Assembly (NCBI GenBank): GCA_029204225.1 | Contig: CM055096.1 | Coordinates: 46,362,579 to 46,426,578, forward strand | DNA from: Diphasiastrum complanatum | Taxonomy: Eukaryota; Streptophyta; Lycopodiopsida; Lycopodiales; Lycopodiaceae | Length of the DNA: 64,000 nucleotides | Reading direction: 5' to 3' | Part shown: positions 31,575-43,673 of the stretch, piece after piece | Layout of the letters: each line of letters opens with the position of its first letter | Position numbering within the stretch: the stretch's first letter is position 1 | Translations under genes and position numbers: made by a program | The notes under the pieces: generated by a model | The model's input: only the letters and a program-made list of their open reading frames with translations | The model's database searches: none | What the model was told of the DNA's origin: nothing

Positions 31575-32255
31575 TGTGAAATTTCAGAGTAATGGACTCA
31601 ATTTGATATGCAAATGATCAATAAGAGTGATTGGAAATTTGGAATCTTGATCTATATCAAAACTAGCATCCAAATCTAGTTTCTACTTGACAGTTTCTAT
31701 CAAGCAAAAACAACCAAAAATAATGATCCAAAGGCTTCACACGTGTGCAGTATAGCCACTGTATGGCCTGCTAACAGTAAATAAGTTTACTTAAAAAATA
31801 CTAGCATTCATCCACAAAGAACTTGCTTAAGAGACTGAAAACACCAAGATTGCTCCCAAATCAATGTTTCTCATCATTAACCTCACAATGGCTCCATCAT
31901 AGATCAAGTACACAATCATCATAATCTCTCTCTAGGCTGCTTCCAGCACGTGTGGGACAGCTCATCGTACTCTCATCCATATCCACTTTGGATAAGATCT
32001 ATCTAATTTGCCACATCACCATTGGTGGTTAGTGTTGACCTTCTAGATTTCTACAATCTAGAAGATAACTCCTACAATTTAGGAGATTTGACATTTGACT
32101 TAAATAAAATCTAAGTACAACGGATCGAAATATTTTAAGTGACATTTCACACGTGTGGACATGTTCTCACACGTGTGGACACGTTCTCACACGTGTGGAT
32201 CCACATAGATATCAAACAAATTGCATTTACAAGATGAAAATTGTAAAATCTAACA
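31575..32255 (-). repeat. Inferred 3' LTR of copia K
   Basis: The right end is clear: a purine tract (32256-32270) ending in GATGAG is followed on the minus strand by TGTTAGATTTTAC at 32255. The left end is inferred at TGTGAAATTT (31575). It carries four CACACGTGTG palindromes (31738, 32148, 32168, 32188). The last three form a tandem array of a 20-bp unit 58-108 bp inside the U3 end. Confidence 0.5.
32148..32197. promoter_or_regulatory. Three G-box palindromes at exact 20-bp spacing
   Basis: CACACGTGTG occurs at 32148, 32168 and 32188, separated by GGACATGTTCT and GGACACGTTCT. The core CACGTG is the G-box bound by plant bHLH and bZIP factors. Its location in U3 suggests an enhancer. No functional evidence is available from sequence. 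Confidence 0.6.
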
Positions 32256-32269
32256 CTCATCCTCAATTT

Positions 32270-33635
32270 TTACTTTGATACATCTATGGTACTTTTATCT
32301 ACAACTCCTAAGGTTGATCTTAACTTGATAAATGAAGCCTTTGGCAAGGCTTTAGTGAGTAGATCAGCAAGGCAATCTGAAGAAAATACATGTTGTAGCT
32401 TGATATCCTTTGCTTGAACCTTTTCTCTCACAAAATGGTGAGCAATCTCTATGTGCTTGCTCCTTGCATGGAATGTGGAATTGGTTGCTAATGCTTGGCT
32501 TGATTGGCTGTCACAAGATATGATTGGCTGCTCCTCGGCCTCCATGACTTGTAGCTCCACCAAAAGCCTCTTTAACCACAAGACCTCTTTGGTTGTTGAT
32601 GTTAAGGCCTTGTATTCCGACTCGGTTGAAGATAGAGATATTGTGTCTTGCTTTTTGGAGATCCAAGACACTATGCCATCACAAAAGGTAGCAACAGAAC
32701 TTGTGGACTTTCTATCCACCTTATCACCTACAAAATAAGAATCCAAATATGCCCTCAAAGCAAGGTTAGATCTATGATACAAAATGCCAAAGTTCTTGGT
32801 GGTCGAGGTGAACCTCAACACCCTTTTAGAATTTTTCCAATGCCAAACCAATGGATTTTGCATAGATTGGCTAAGCTTACCAACACTATAACTTAGATCA
32901 GATCTAGTTATAGTAAGATAGATTAGGGAGCCTATAAGTCTTCTATATAGTGTGATGGCCTCAAAGGATGATTCATCATCACCATTAGAGACTTTCACAT
33001 TTTGCTCCATAGGAGTATCTACTCCTTTACAATCTTTCATTTCAAGCTTCTCTAAGATAGAAGATGCATATTTGGTTGACAAATAAAATCAAATATTTGC
33101 CTCTTGATACTTCTATTTATAGTATGAAATGAAGATCACCAATGTCCACCATCTTGAACTCTCTAGATAATGCTATTTTCACTTCTTTTATACCATCATG
33201 ATCATTTCCACTGAAGGATAATGTCATCTACATACAAAATAAGAATGATGACTTTACCATCATTAAATCTTAAGTACAAATAAGGATCATAAGCACTTAC
33301 AACAAAATTTATAGAGTTTAAGAAGGCATTCAATCTAGAGTACCAAACTCTAGGTGCTTGCTTAGAGGCCAATTGAAAGTAGTTGCAAGAGAAATGATCA
33401 ATCTTATAAAAACTAGTTTATCAACAGGAGCAAAAGTATCATCAAAATCTACTCCCTTGGTTCACAAGAACCCCTTTGCCACTAGTCTTGCTTTATATTT
33501 GTTGATGTTTCTATCTTGGTTGTACTTCAATCTATAGATACATTTGCACTCAAGTGGTCTTCTTTCATGAGGAAGATCCACAAGCTTCCATGTATGATTC
33601 TCCGTAAGAGCATCATACTCCTTTTGCATGCATCT
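32270..33635 (-). pseudogene. pol: Copia K RT-RNase H, 3' part
   Basis: The best frame (32270-33082) covers the RT thumb and RNase H: CKGVDTPMEQNVK, TRSDLSYSVGKLSQSM, AYLDSYFVGDKVDRKS (normally YSDSDFAGD), LSSTESEYKAL, IISCDSQSSQAL and CLADLLTKALPK. Upstream, YVDDIIL is readable near 33215, and KARLVAKG with FDDTFAPV near 33430-33500, but frames are shifted and stops occur. The 5' continuation was displaced by the insertion of element M at 33636. Confidence 0.85.
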
Positions 33636-33708
33636 TGTGAAAATTATAAAAAGTTATCTATCATAGCATTAGGAGTTTGCTAAATTTTTGTGTCAAGCAT
33701 CTTTGTGT

Positions 33709-34350
33709 TCGACTTGAGCTATTGTGTGCACAAGTTGAGCCAATCTATGCAAGATCCAAACATCCAACATTGGAAGATGGCCAAGAGGGTGCTAAGGTAT
33801 ATATCTTCATCACATGATTATGGTTTACTTTACAAGAGTGAAGATATATCCATTATTGGCTACTCGGATTTCGACTTTGCAAGTGATAAGGTGGATCGAA
33901 AGTCCACAAGTGCTTATACTATCTTTTTTGGATGAAATCTCATATTTTGGCTTTCCAAAAAACAAGATAATATCTCTCTTTCTTCTTGTGAGGCCGAGTA
34001 TAAAGCACTCACTACATCAACAAAAGAAGTGCTTTTGATCAAGAGGATTCTATTGGAGCTAAAGTGCATCAAAGAGGAGGAGCTACCATTGATTTATTGT
34101 GATAATATCTCGACCCAAGCTCTTGCAAATAATCCAATTTTTCATGCAAGATGCAAGCACATAGAAGTGGCACACCACTTTGTGAGAGAGAAGCTTATTG
34201 GAGGAGAGATCCATTTGGAGCATATTGATTCATCATCTTGTATTGCCGATCTACTCACCAAGACTCTTTTCAAGAGTTCCTTCATCAAACATAGATTCAA
34301 TCTTGGAATGATTCCAAGATCCATGCTTTTCCATATTAGATATTTTTTTA
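33709..34350 (+). pseudogene. Copia M RNase H
   Basis: Two frames, 33690-33935 and 34029-34373, cover RNase H. The first gives LSQSMQDPNIQHWKMAKRVL and GYSDFDFASDKVDRKS; a stop follows TIFFG. LSSCEAEYKALT lies between them. The second gives LIYCDNISTQALANN, HIEVAHHFVREKL and CIADLLTKTLFK. The protein is nearly the same as the C-terminus of M2 (48472-48723). The acidic residues of the active site are present, but the stop and missing upstream parts make it non-functional. Confidence 0.85.
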
Positions 34351-34357
34351 GGATGAG
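34340..34357 (+). other. Polypurine tract of copia M
   Basis: The plus strand has TTTTTTTAGGATGAG directly before the LTR start TGTGAAAATT at 34358, the usual plus-strand primer position. Confidence 0.65.
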
Positions 34358-35093
34358 TGTGAAAATTATATAAAGTTATCTATCATAGCATTAGGGGTTT
34401 TCTGTTTTTATGTCAAGCATCTTTGTGTAGGACTTTGATAGGGCCAAAATTGGCAAAGATGGCAAATGGTCAATTCCACATGTCAAGCGACAATTTGGCC
34501 AAAAGTAGTTTATGATGCAAACTCGAGCTAGTTAGGCTTGTGAATAGGATTGTAACACTTGTGTTGATGTAATTTGATGAGTGATCAAGTCAAAGTGTTG
34601 GCAAAGGTCAAAGGGTCCAATCACAATTGAGAAATCTATATGAAGAGTCCAATAGAATTGCAAGATGGATGCATCACTCATCCAATAGGATTAGAGAGGC
34701 TAGGATTAGCGGTCCAATAGGAGGTAAGCATGGATCTCCACGAGTTTTATATGACTCTATTTTCCAATCATAATGTAATTGAGTTTTTGAGTCATTTTGA
34801 GAGCAATCAACTTTTGTCTGTATTTCCTTCTCTCTCTCTACCTGAGAGTAAATTGGTCTATTCTCTCTCTACCCAAGGAGAGGAGCTTAATTTGTCTTAG
34901 AATTTTCATGATGTACTTTTTCCCACGTGTGAAATCACTCTGGTTATCATACTATGCATCTATCTTTGCCTCTTTGCCTTAGATTGTGACATAGATCTTG
35001 GATTTCAATCTAGTGTTGATCTAAAGTGCATAAGCTTTGCTTAGGAGATCATTCTCACACATTAGGGCATTCCCACACGTGTGAATTTTCACA
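34358..35093 (+). repeat. Copia M 3' LTR (736 bp)
   Basis: It starts TGTGAAAATTATATAAAG and ends GTGAATTTTCACA. It contains CACACGTGTG at 35074-35083 near its end, and GAGAGAGA-like and CCTATTGGA blocks shared with the LTR at 47727-48448 and the solo LTR at 4161-4980. Confidence 0.88.
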
Positions 35094-36675
35094 CATCCCT
35101 CCATTCATGTGACTCCATAGCATCTTCAAAGCAACTCGACTCATCAAACATAGATGTTAGAAAAGTATAAGAGGTAAGAGAATGAAGATCTTCCCTTTGT
35201 TCACCTTTGTCAACATAGGTGAGCCTTGATGGCTCGGCCTTCCTTCTTGTAGATCTTCTTGGAGCACTCGAGTCTTGAGGTGGATCCTCAAGATCTTGAT
35301 CATATGAAGGCTCCAGCTCAAATCTTGCAAAATCCTTGACATAAGAGGGATTAGTAGCAATTTCATTCATCTTGTAGTAGTTAATTTCATCAAATGTAAC
35401 ATCTCTACTCACTAAAATCTTTTTAATGATAGGATTATAGATTCTATATCCCTTGCTATTTTCACCATAACCAACAAAAATTCCTTTTATGAATGTAGGA
35501 TCATCCTTCTTTCTTGTATCTAATGATTGAAAAACATAGCAAGTAGATCCAAAGATTCTAAGATCTTTGAGATTTGGCTTCTTACCAAATAGAGCCTCAT
35601 AAGATGTTATGCCTCCAATGGGCTTACATGATAATCTATTATATAAGTAATTTGCACAAATAATGGTCTGTCCACAAAATGACTTAGGTAGAGATGAATC
35701 TAGCCTTAAAGCTTTTGCACACTCACAAAGAGTTCTATTCATTCTCTTGGCTATACCATTTTGTTGAGGACTATAAGTACATGTAAGCTCTCTTTTAATA
35801 CCATTGGCTTTACAAAACTCTATCATTCTAGTGGAGATATACTCTCCACCATTATCACTTCTCAATACTTTTACTTTAGCATCAAGTTGATTCTCAGCTA
35901 GACTTTACAAAAGACTCAAACACTTTACTTTTGGAATCCAAAAGTTCAATCCAAGTGTATCTAGAGTAGTCATCAATAAAAGATACATACATTAATGCAT
36001 CTTCATCAGATGCTGGAGATAAAGAGTGCGCATCACTATGAATGAGATCTAATGTCTTAGAAGATCTAGTGGAAGAGTTAGCAGATGGTAGCTTGTGTGC
36101 CTTTGAGAGGCTACAAGCCTCACAACTCTTTCCACACTTTGAGAATGTCTTTAGAAGGCCGAGAGCAAGATCCTTTGTGCATAGCATCTCCATTGATTTG
36201 AAGTTGGGATGGCCCAACCTCTTATGCCAAAGCTCCCCACTTGATTAAGCTCCTCCTTAGCCATGTTCACACTTCCAAGAAATACATGAGCATCAAGCTT
36301 AAATATCCTTCCTTGTTCGAATCTCTTTATAATGCAAATATCATTCATCATAATGGAGCAAACACCTTGCTTAAAATGGACATCTAAACCATCGTCCATC
36401 AATTGTCCTACACTAAGCAAACTCTTAGTAAGTGTAGGAACATAGAGTACATTTTGAAGATCTACTCTTTTAGAGAATCCAAGACTTAAGAGAATAGTTC
36501 CCACTCCAACCATTCTACGTTCGTGATCACTTGCTGTTAGAATAGACTTTTTACAATCTACAAAAGGTACAAGAGATGGGGAAAAATCCTTTTGGAATGT
36601 CATGTGGGAGCTAGCCCCACTATCAATCCACCATGTGTCGTTGGAGTAGATCTTGATTGTTGATGTAGATGCCAC
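35094..36675 (-). pseudogene. Copia K protease and integrase
   Basis: Protease (36151-36675) keeps WWIDSGASSHMT. The GAG-pre-integrase and integrase start (35894-36217) read GHPNFKSMEML, CEACSLSKAHK, LIHSDAHSL and FIDDYSRYTWIELL. The second integrase block (35089-35865) reads RSDNGGEY, but the third catalytic residue is changed: NGIAKRMNRTL stands where NGxAERxNRTL is expected, so Glu is Lys. Frameshifts lie near 36217 and 35870. The linker APRRSTRRKAEPSRLTYVDKG is normal and leads to SHEWRD at the M insertion. Confidence 0.88.
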
Positions 36676-37528
36676 AAAGATGAATCAACTTCATCATCAT
36701 CTTCCTCAAGGGTAAGGTTGTCTTGCTTGCTCTCACCTTGTGCGTTCTTCTTTTTGTAGCACTCGGATGCAAAGTGCCCCTTCTTTCCACAAAAGAAGCA
36801 CTTTTGTTTGGCCTTGTTCTTCTTTCCACCTTTAGAGCTTGATGCTTGATCATCACTCTTGGTCTTCTTGTGTTGGATCTTCTTCTTGGACTTTGCCTTG
36901 CCTTTACTTGAGAAGTTGGCCTTCTCATCTTCATCATGTAGCTTCAAGGAACCAATCCTTTGTCTTATTCTCCTCGGCCACAAGCACACTATGGAGCTTG
37001 TCAATAGAAGGTAGTGAATCTTGAATTGCAAAGCTTTGAACTAGATTGGAGAAATCGTCTCCAAGACCAATTAGGATAATTTGCACAAGCTTATCATCTT
37101 GGATTTTCTCACTTATGATGGAAAGTTCTTTATTGAGAGATTTTATCCTCAAGACATACCTTGAGCACTCTCATCACTATCTCTAATGCTTTGTGGAACT
37201 TTATTTCTAAGCATAAGCACTCTAGAGGTGTTCTTGGATTCATAAATCTCTTTCAAAGAGTTCCAAGCCTCTTTGGCCGAGGTACAAGATGCAACTTCCT
37301 TTAAGAAGTTCATTACTAACATTCATTTTAAGACAATGTAATGCTAGCCTAGATCTTCTTGTACTTTACTTGTTCTTGTCCTCCTTGAGGCTCTTCCTCT
37401 TCACCAAGGACAAGATCATACAAATCTTGGAGCACTAGAAGTGACTCCATTCTTACTTTTCAAATTGAATAGTTACTTGAATTTAACCTCTCACAAGCTT
37501 CAAGAAGATAGGCTCCAATTGAACCCAT
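36600..37528 (-). pseudogene. gag: Copia K gag
   Basis: The gag start MGSIGAYLLEACERL lies at 37528. Blocks KVRMESLLVLQDLYDL, LGDDFSNLVQSFAIQD and KLHSVLVAEE follow in broken frames, then a Lys-rich tract and an intact zinc knuckle (CFFCGKKGHFASEC) near 36750-36800. A stop follows SSNYSI and there is a frameshift near 37150. No primer-binding site or 5' LTR is visible beyond 37528, so the 5' end has been lost. Confidence 0.85.
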
Positions 37529-39490
37529 TTTTACTAGTTAACAAGTACAACAAATGTACTGACAAAGGCTCTCCCTTCTCTCTTTCTCAGAATTTAGCCA
37601 CAAAGCTACTCTCTTGAATCTCACAAAACTCAATATAGTCAGGGTCGGATTTTCTAGGGTCGGAAAAATCAAATCCGATTCGACCCGATCTAGGGTCGAA
37701 TACACCCGGATAATTTTGCCTTGATCCGATCCAAGGTCAAAATCTCTGTTTGTTAGGCTTGACATTGGGTTGGAAAAATCCGATACTAGATTTTTCACTC
37801 TTCTGAAAAATTCGAGCCTTCTGTTTTCTGGTTTTTTGTAAAGTTTTTAGGATGCTCATTAATAAATGGATTTGAGGCTGAGCATCGAATTCCAACATGT
37901 ACATGTACATTGCTCACAATGATTTTTACTAACAATTGATATAACTACACGTTTTTATGCAAATAAATATATCACTATATTGACAGATTTTTCCAAAAAC
38001 AAAATTCAGTTCTAACACTAAACACTCCATGCCAAAATAGGTTTGTTTGAAGTTTTCTACTTAGAAACTACGATTACACTTCTCACAACATAAGCATACA
38101 GAGCACGAGATCAACTTTACATAAATACCTTGAAACTCCTTGCTGTTGTCAGAACACGAAATGTGCTAATTTTTATCCAAAACTTTCAAACCTCCACTCC
38201 TCTGTGACTTTGCAAACTGCCCGCTCAGTGTGACTGGCATCCACGTCCACTCCGGTGTGACTCTTCTATGAAACGGAACAGAGAAAAACAGAGTATAGAA
38301 AGCTCCAACGTCCGTTGATTGATTTCAAGCACACAACAAGCTTTGTCCTCTTGCTGGCAACTTTTGCTCATTGTAGTCCGATTGGTTCCAAATCTGTGCT
38401 CCAAACCTTCGTCATCTTGCTGCCAAAGCTGATCTTCAAGAAGCATAATTTGGCTGTCATCACTCTTCTATGAACCAGAAGTCTTCTATGAAACAGAACA
38501 GAGAATAAAGCTCCAACGTTTGTTGATTGCTTGCAAACACAAAACAAGCTCCCTCCTCTTCCTACCAACTTTCACTGCCGCTCACCAGCCTGATTGGCTG
38601 CAACTGTCCGCTTCAATCTGTCTTTCTAGCAACAAGTCCACTACTTTTCTACATGAAGACGCACCAAAAACAGCCTCTCTGATTCCCAAAACTTCTCAAC
38701 TGCTTTTCTGCATTCTAGAAAAAAATTGCTCAGCTGCTTTTTTTCATGGAAGGCCATGAAAACAAAACAAAAAAAGCCTAAAAAAAGGCCCATCTGCTTT
38801 TCTGCATTCAAGCTCGCGTGGTTTGTGATCGTTGCGATGTCCTTCTCGTCGTTTGCATGTTTTCTCGTCGTGCATGCATGCAATGCATGATTCTGGCAAG
38901 AAATACATGTACTAGAAGCGCATGTTCAGCGATTAGGTTGTGAAAAGCAAGAGGCCGAATGAAAAGCTTTTGAAATGCAAAGGGGAAGTTGAAATAGCAG
39001 TTGCAATCTGTTTGATGTGTCTCTTTGGTCGCGATCTGGCTAGTTGTCTCTTGTAGTAGATCGTTTCAGGCAAGAAGCTAGAGCAACGTGCTTGTACTTG
39101 CATATGTGAGGTAGTTCCAGCAGTAATCTGAGCAGGCTTTTGACTCTTGTTCGTGCTGCTGCCACACCTACTATCAGTTTGTTCCCTGATACACAAGGGA
39201 TCAGTTGGCTTCTAGACAAGCGATCAGTTTCATGCTACATCATCGATTAGTTCAGCTCATAGTGAGCGAAGCTTTGCAGCAGAGAGCGGAGATTTGTAGG
39301 TGAAAACAAAAAAGCTCCTTAAAAAATCAGTGCATGTTGTGCTGTCAGAAATTGCATGCCACTTTGTATAAGTCAGAAATCTGAACCAAATGTTTTTTTT
39401 TCTCTCCCAAATGTTTTTTTTCTCTCTATATGACGTGAAGTAAAATCTAGCTTTTTGAAACCTAGTCTAGCTTTTTAAGAACAAAATTTT
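37529..39490. other. Stretch without a recognisable gene
   Basis: The sequence is less AT-rich than its neighbours. GGGTCGGA/TCCGACCC-like motifs recur at 37640-37760. A diverged duplication with a 220-bp offset is visible (TCTTCTATGAAACGGAACAG at about 38261 and its near copy at 38481, each followed by AAGCTCCAACGT and GATTGG blocks). No conserved protein motif was seen in the short frames. Confidence 0.5.
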
Positions 39491-39503
39491 AGCTCATATA
39501 TCA

Positions 39504-39719
39504 TCTTGGGACCTTTCACTATGTTGATGGCTCAGTGATAATCGAGTTCGAGTTCTTTATGCTATATTCAGTACTCCAAGTTACAATCCATGCCTTGCGT
39601 GCAAAGATTCTTCTTGGGACCTTTCACTATGTTGATGGCTCATTGATAATCTAGTTCTAGTTCTTTATGCTATATTCACTACTCCAAGTTACAATCCATG
39701 CCTTGCGTGCAAAGATTCT
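39504..39719. repeat. 108-bp tandem duplication
   Basis: Units 39504-39611 and 39612-39719 each start TCTTGGGACCTTTCAC and end CAAAGATTCT. They differ at only a few positions. No coding context is visible. Confidence 0.93.
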
Positions 39720-39944
39720 TCGATGTTCAAGAATGGCTTTAAAAGCATTGCTAATTTCATGAGTTTCTAACATATGTGAAGCTCTACACTATTTGCATTG
39801 GTATGATTTAGTGCTTAGTTATGTCTTTAGAGGTGATGAATTCAAAAGTCATACTCTCCATAAATAGTATGATAGATAGCTTTCTTGTAGTATTTCATGG
39901 GATTGATTTAGAGCAATATTATTAGCTTACATCCAATAAGTACT

Positions 39945-40195
39945 TTATTATGATGCGTCCGTATGCACATGAAACTCAATGGACCAATTGGATGGACGTA
40001 GGATTGATGTTGAAACCAATGCATCTTTAAGTTTTTGGAAAGCCCTTAGGGCTTCCTCGTTCCAATGTGGATCCGTTGTGAGCTTGTAGATTGGTCGTGC
40101 TAACTCCGCAAAATCTAGAATGAAGATCCTGTAATAGTTAGCATGCCCATAAAAATGTAGACCTCACGGATCGTTCCTGGAGGTGGTAGATCAAT
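39945..40195 (-). pseudogene. Gypsy A-type RT/RNase H fragment
   Basis: The minus strand reads GHANYYRIFILDFAELARPIYKL then TTDPHWNEEALRAFQKLKDAL and ILRPSNWSIEFHVHTDAS. This is the RT-RNase H connection of the gypsy A family (compare 4100-5100). Nothing of the element continues on either side. Confidence 0.75.
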
Positions 40196-41256
40196 AAGGA
40201 GCCAAACTGCCCAACCAATCCTAGATCATGCTCTAGATCTATGGAGTCTTACAAATTTGACTTTCAAGTCACTTATAAACTCAATTTTCAATTTTGATGT
40301 TTCAAAAAATCTCCAAAATTTCAAAATCATCATTTTAGAAGAGAATTCACATATATGATTTTTCCTTATGTCTTCTTAGATCCGACTCAAGATTAACTTT
40401 ATCGTTGATGAAATGAGAATTGAGTCATGACTATGATAATGATTTTTTATTTTCAATTTAGAAAAAGATTTCAATTGACAATGATTAGAAAAAAAGACCA
40501 ACAATCTTAACTTATTGCTTTTCTTTTCCAATATAATTTACAAAATAGAGTTATAAATTATTTTTGAGCTATATTTGTAAGAATATGAAAAAAGAAATGT
40601 ACTAAATCATGAAAATTTTAATTGAACATAAAAATACATATGCTATTTTCATGATTCATATCTCAGAAATATAGAATAAAAAACTATTATTTGAATGAAC
40701 AGTTTGTGAGCTTTGTAGACTAATTGAAATATTTCATGGCAATTTGCAATCACAATTTCAAATTTCATTTCTCATATTGCATTGGCGTTTTGGAGAAAGC
40801 GAATATCCTAGTTTATAAAATTGAGAGATAAATCGCCACCTCTCTTTTTGCCATCTTATACTTGACCAAAAAAATGGCTTTCTAACAACTGACTTTTTCA
40901 TACAAATGCTAACATTGTGAAAATATTTCAAATATTCTACAGAGCTCTCTCAGTGATTTTTTAAATAAAAATAATGAATGATGTGTCTTGCAAAGTGCAA
41001 CAAAACAAATGGAAGATAAAATCAATAAACAAAACTTAATTTATGATCAATGATTTCTTTCTTGATCAATAACAATAATGATGTTAGTAAATTTTTAATA
41101 GAACTCAAATTTGTTTTACAATGCCCTCTATATTTGCATAACATAATCCAGTTAGCCTAAAGAAAATTCCATATAATTTCTATGTATTGGAAGCCATGTA
41201 CATTGACTTAATTACATTATAAAGAAGGAATTTCAAAATAGAATTTATATACATTC
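40196..41256. other. AT-rich flank with a diverged repeat
   Basis: No gene is recognised. The segment 40228-40440 is similar, in the same orientation, to 46497-46715 on the other side of element N (shared blocks TAGATCTATGGA, CAATTTTGATGTTT, AAAATCTCCAAAAT, GAGAATTGAGTCAT). Confidence 0.5.
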
Positions 41257-41261
41257 ATACA

Positions 41262-42095
41262 TGTGGAAGAAGTACAAAAAGGACCAAGAGTGGATCCTAA
41301 TCAGATCCTCAAGTGGGATTGGTTGTCAGATTACTTGATCTATCAATCTACTTCCAATTAAGATCAATCTAGATCAATTCTAGACACAAAATCCTAACAA
41401 GAACAATCATTAATTGAAGGTAAGTATACTTTATGGTTTCACATGTGTGAAACATTGTCTGAGTACGGACTCCAACCTGAAAATAAAGTACACATTGATA
41501 GAACCTCAAAACAATCAAAACAAATGTAGACAAATGGAGAGAATCACTCAAAATTGCTTCCAAAACCAAGATTGGTGTCTCACAATGGTTATGGCCGAAT
41601 GTGGCTCTATATATACAATAAGTGGGAGCTCGTGGTACTGGTCATCCCTCTGATCTCACATGTGTGAAGGTGCTTTGTCATATGATGATTCATCATGCAA
41701 AACTGACACTTGGACAAAACCTTCTATTTTGAGCACTTTTGGTCCATTTTTCTTCTATATGGAGATCTACTTGAAAATCTTCTAGAAGTCAAAATTCGTC
41801 TACTTCAGCTTATTCCACACATGTGAGCTGTCCTCTACACATGGGATGGGACACCTAACCAAAGGATGTGGCTCATGCAATCAATAAATTGATGTCATGT
41901 GTCATATGTCTAGAAAACTAGTTTTTGGCTTTTTTTAGCCACTGGAACTTGAATTAAATCATATGTACAACCTATATGATTATGGTACATGACAAGTACA
42001 CTATTTTCACACGTGGAAACAGGCTCCACACATGTGTAATCATCTTATTCACAAGATTTTTGGCCTCTACCAAGCTTATTTTTGCATTTTTCACA
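41262..42095 (-). repeat. N 3' LTR (834 bp)
   Basis: On the minus strand it runs from TGTGAAAAATGC to CTTCTTCCACA. It holds a TATA-like TATATATA at 41608-41615, CACACGTGG at 42008-42016 (79 bp from the U3 end) and CACACATGTG at 42027-42036 (59 bp). Several CACATGTG variants look like C-to-T decay of CACACGTGTG. Confidence 0.92.
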
Positions 42096-42106
42096 CTCCT
42101 CAAAAA
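42096..42106 (-). other. Polypurine tract of N
   Basis: The minus strand reads TTTTTGAGGAG directly before TGTGAAAAATGC, as in the other copia elements of the window. Confidence 0.7.
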
Positions 42107-43673
42107 TCTAGCTTGGTAAATCTAGCTTGATGGAAAACATAATGATCTTGAAATTGACTCCATGGGCTGAATTGGTCTTTGCTGGTTTAAAAGGTGTGAA
42201 GATCAGCCAATGAGCTTGATGTTGATCTGAAATCACCATATCCATGATAGTTCTTCTTTGATGTTGACATCTTTGATGAGCTTGAGAGCTTTGCACCATC
42301 CTAGCACCTCCAAAATTGATTCCTTCCAATTTTCATGTAGATGCTTCACCTTGAGGCTTGCTCCTTCTTCATGTACATGCTCCACATGAGATATGCTCCT
42401 CTTTCCCTTGAAATGTGAGCCACATGGACTCAACCATATTTCTTGAGTCTCTTCTTGGAATCACAATTTGAGAAGGTCTCTCCTCCTCAATCCTTGGCAC
42501 ACTTGAACCTTGAGAAGGATTCTCCTCCTCAATCCTTGGCACATTTGAACCTTGAGATGACTCCTTAAGATCCTCTTCATGGTGCTCCTTTTTTATGGAA
42601 ATTCAAGACCTCCATGTCTCATAATGATCACAACAAGTATGACCATCCAATATGCACTTCCTATGATTATCAAGATTACTTATGCTAGAAACATAAGTCC
42701 AAAAATCACCACATTTTTCCAATATTGAAATCAAAAGGTATTTCCATCTCAATAAGGCTAACTACTTGCTTATAAATATAAGTGTCCACTTTGGATGCTT
42801 CACTTATTCTCATAAGAAGTTTACAACTTGTCTTTAAAATTGAAAACTTACAATTTTCATTCATGATCTTATTGAAACCAAAAGATCCTACATTATGAAG
42901 ATATTTCCATTTCCTTGACTTCATAACCAATGTAAGCTTACAAGGAAAACATATTTTGCTATCTTTTAAGGCATCACACTCGATTAGTATTGCCTTAATC
43001 CACCTTTGAGATACAAAAATCTCTTCAAAGCAAAATGGTTCTTCATAAGTTGACATGATAGCATAAATGAAACTTTTTTCATTTTGTGATTGCTGCTCCT
43101 CATTCTTGATTGATTTCTCTTCAATCATAACAATAAGTTTGAACTTATCTAAAGTTCCAAGCAAAATACTTTCCAAGGACATAAAATAAATCCAAGTTAC
43201 TTTCATGAAAGTGATATCTATCTTTGCATCTTGAACCAAACAATGCACTTCCAAATGAAAAATTTCAAAAGATTTGACATGTGTTGTGATGGACTCTTGA
43301 AGACAAATCTTGCAAGTCCTTGTGAGACTCCAAGCCTCATTCACCTTTCCACAAAGGAAACACCTTTCCTTGGACTTGTCCTTCTTGTATTTGTATTTTG
43401 AACTTGAAGCTCCATCCTTCTCCTCGCCCCCCTTGCTTTGGTTCTTCTTGGATGGATTGGTCTTTTTTTGGTAGCATCTTGAGGAAAATATCCTTCCTTG
43501 CCACAAAGGTTGCACTTAGGATCCTTTCTTTCCTTCAATAGGATGCCACCTATTGATGCTATGTGAATAAAAACCTGTGATATGATTCTGCAAATGTAAT
43601 TTGTGACTCTCAAGAGACTAGATTTGAACATCTTCAACAATCTAGAAGGATCTACAAAAGATCTAGCCCACAA
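42107..43673 (-). pseudogene. N interior: rearranged copia gag-pol remnant
   Basis: From right to left: a zinc-knuckle-like block (CNLCGKEGYFPQD; the His is Tyr), then an open 269-residue frame (42706-43515). That frame holds a Lys-rich tract, CFLCGK, CKIC, FHLEVHCLVQDAKIDITFMKVTWIYF (an eroded integrase start) and TYEEPFCFEEI with QRWIKAI of the RT N-terminus. Beyond its stop the eroded linker PRRDSRNMVE/LTFQGKEE follows at about 42400-42450, downstream of the block it normally precedes. No YVDD and no RNase H acidic blocks are present. An in-frame 42-bp tandem duplication lies at 42479-42562. Confidence 0.65.
42479..42562. repeat. 42-bp tandem duplication in N
   Basis: Two 42-bp units starting TCTCCTCCTCAATCC repeat with about two differences. 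On the minus strand they encode repeats of PRIEEExxSQGSxV, 14 residues each, so the duplication keeps frame. Confidence 0.88.

Larger units (their letters stand above)
33636..35093 (+). mobile_element. Copia M, internally deleted, nested in K
   Basis: The insert is bounded by CATCT (33631-33635) and CATCC (35094-35098), a target duplication with one mismatch. Joining the flanks restores K coding from SHEWRDA toward KEYDAL, apart from a one-base shift. It starts with only about 73 bp of 5' LTR (33636-33708), jumps directly into RNase H, and ends with a full 736-bp LTR (34358-35093). Leader, gag, protease, integrase and RT are gone. Both LTR starts read TGTGAAAATTATA. Confidence 0.88.

Noticed and set aside
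37640-37760. GGGTCGG repeats as telomere-like or satellite sequence
   Set aside because: Only a handful of irregular copies, not matching the plant telomere unit.
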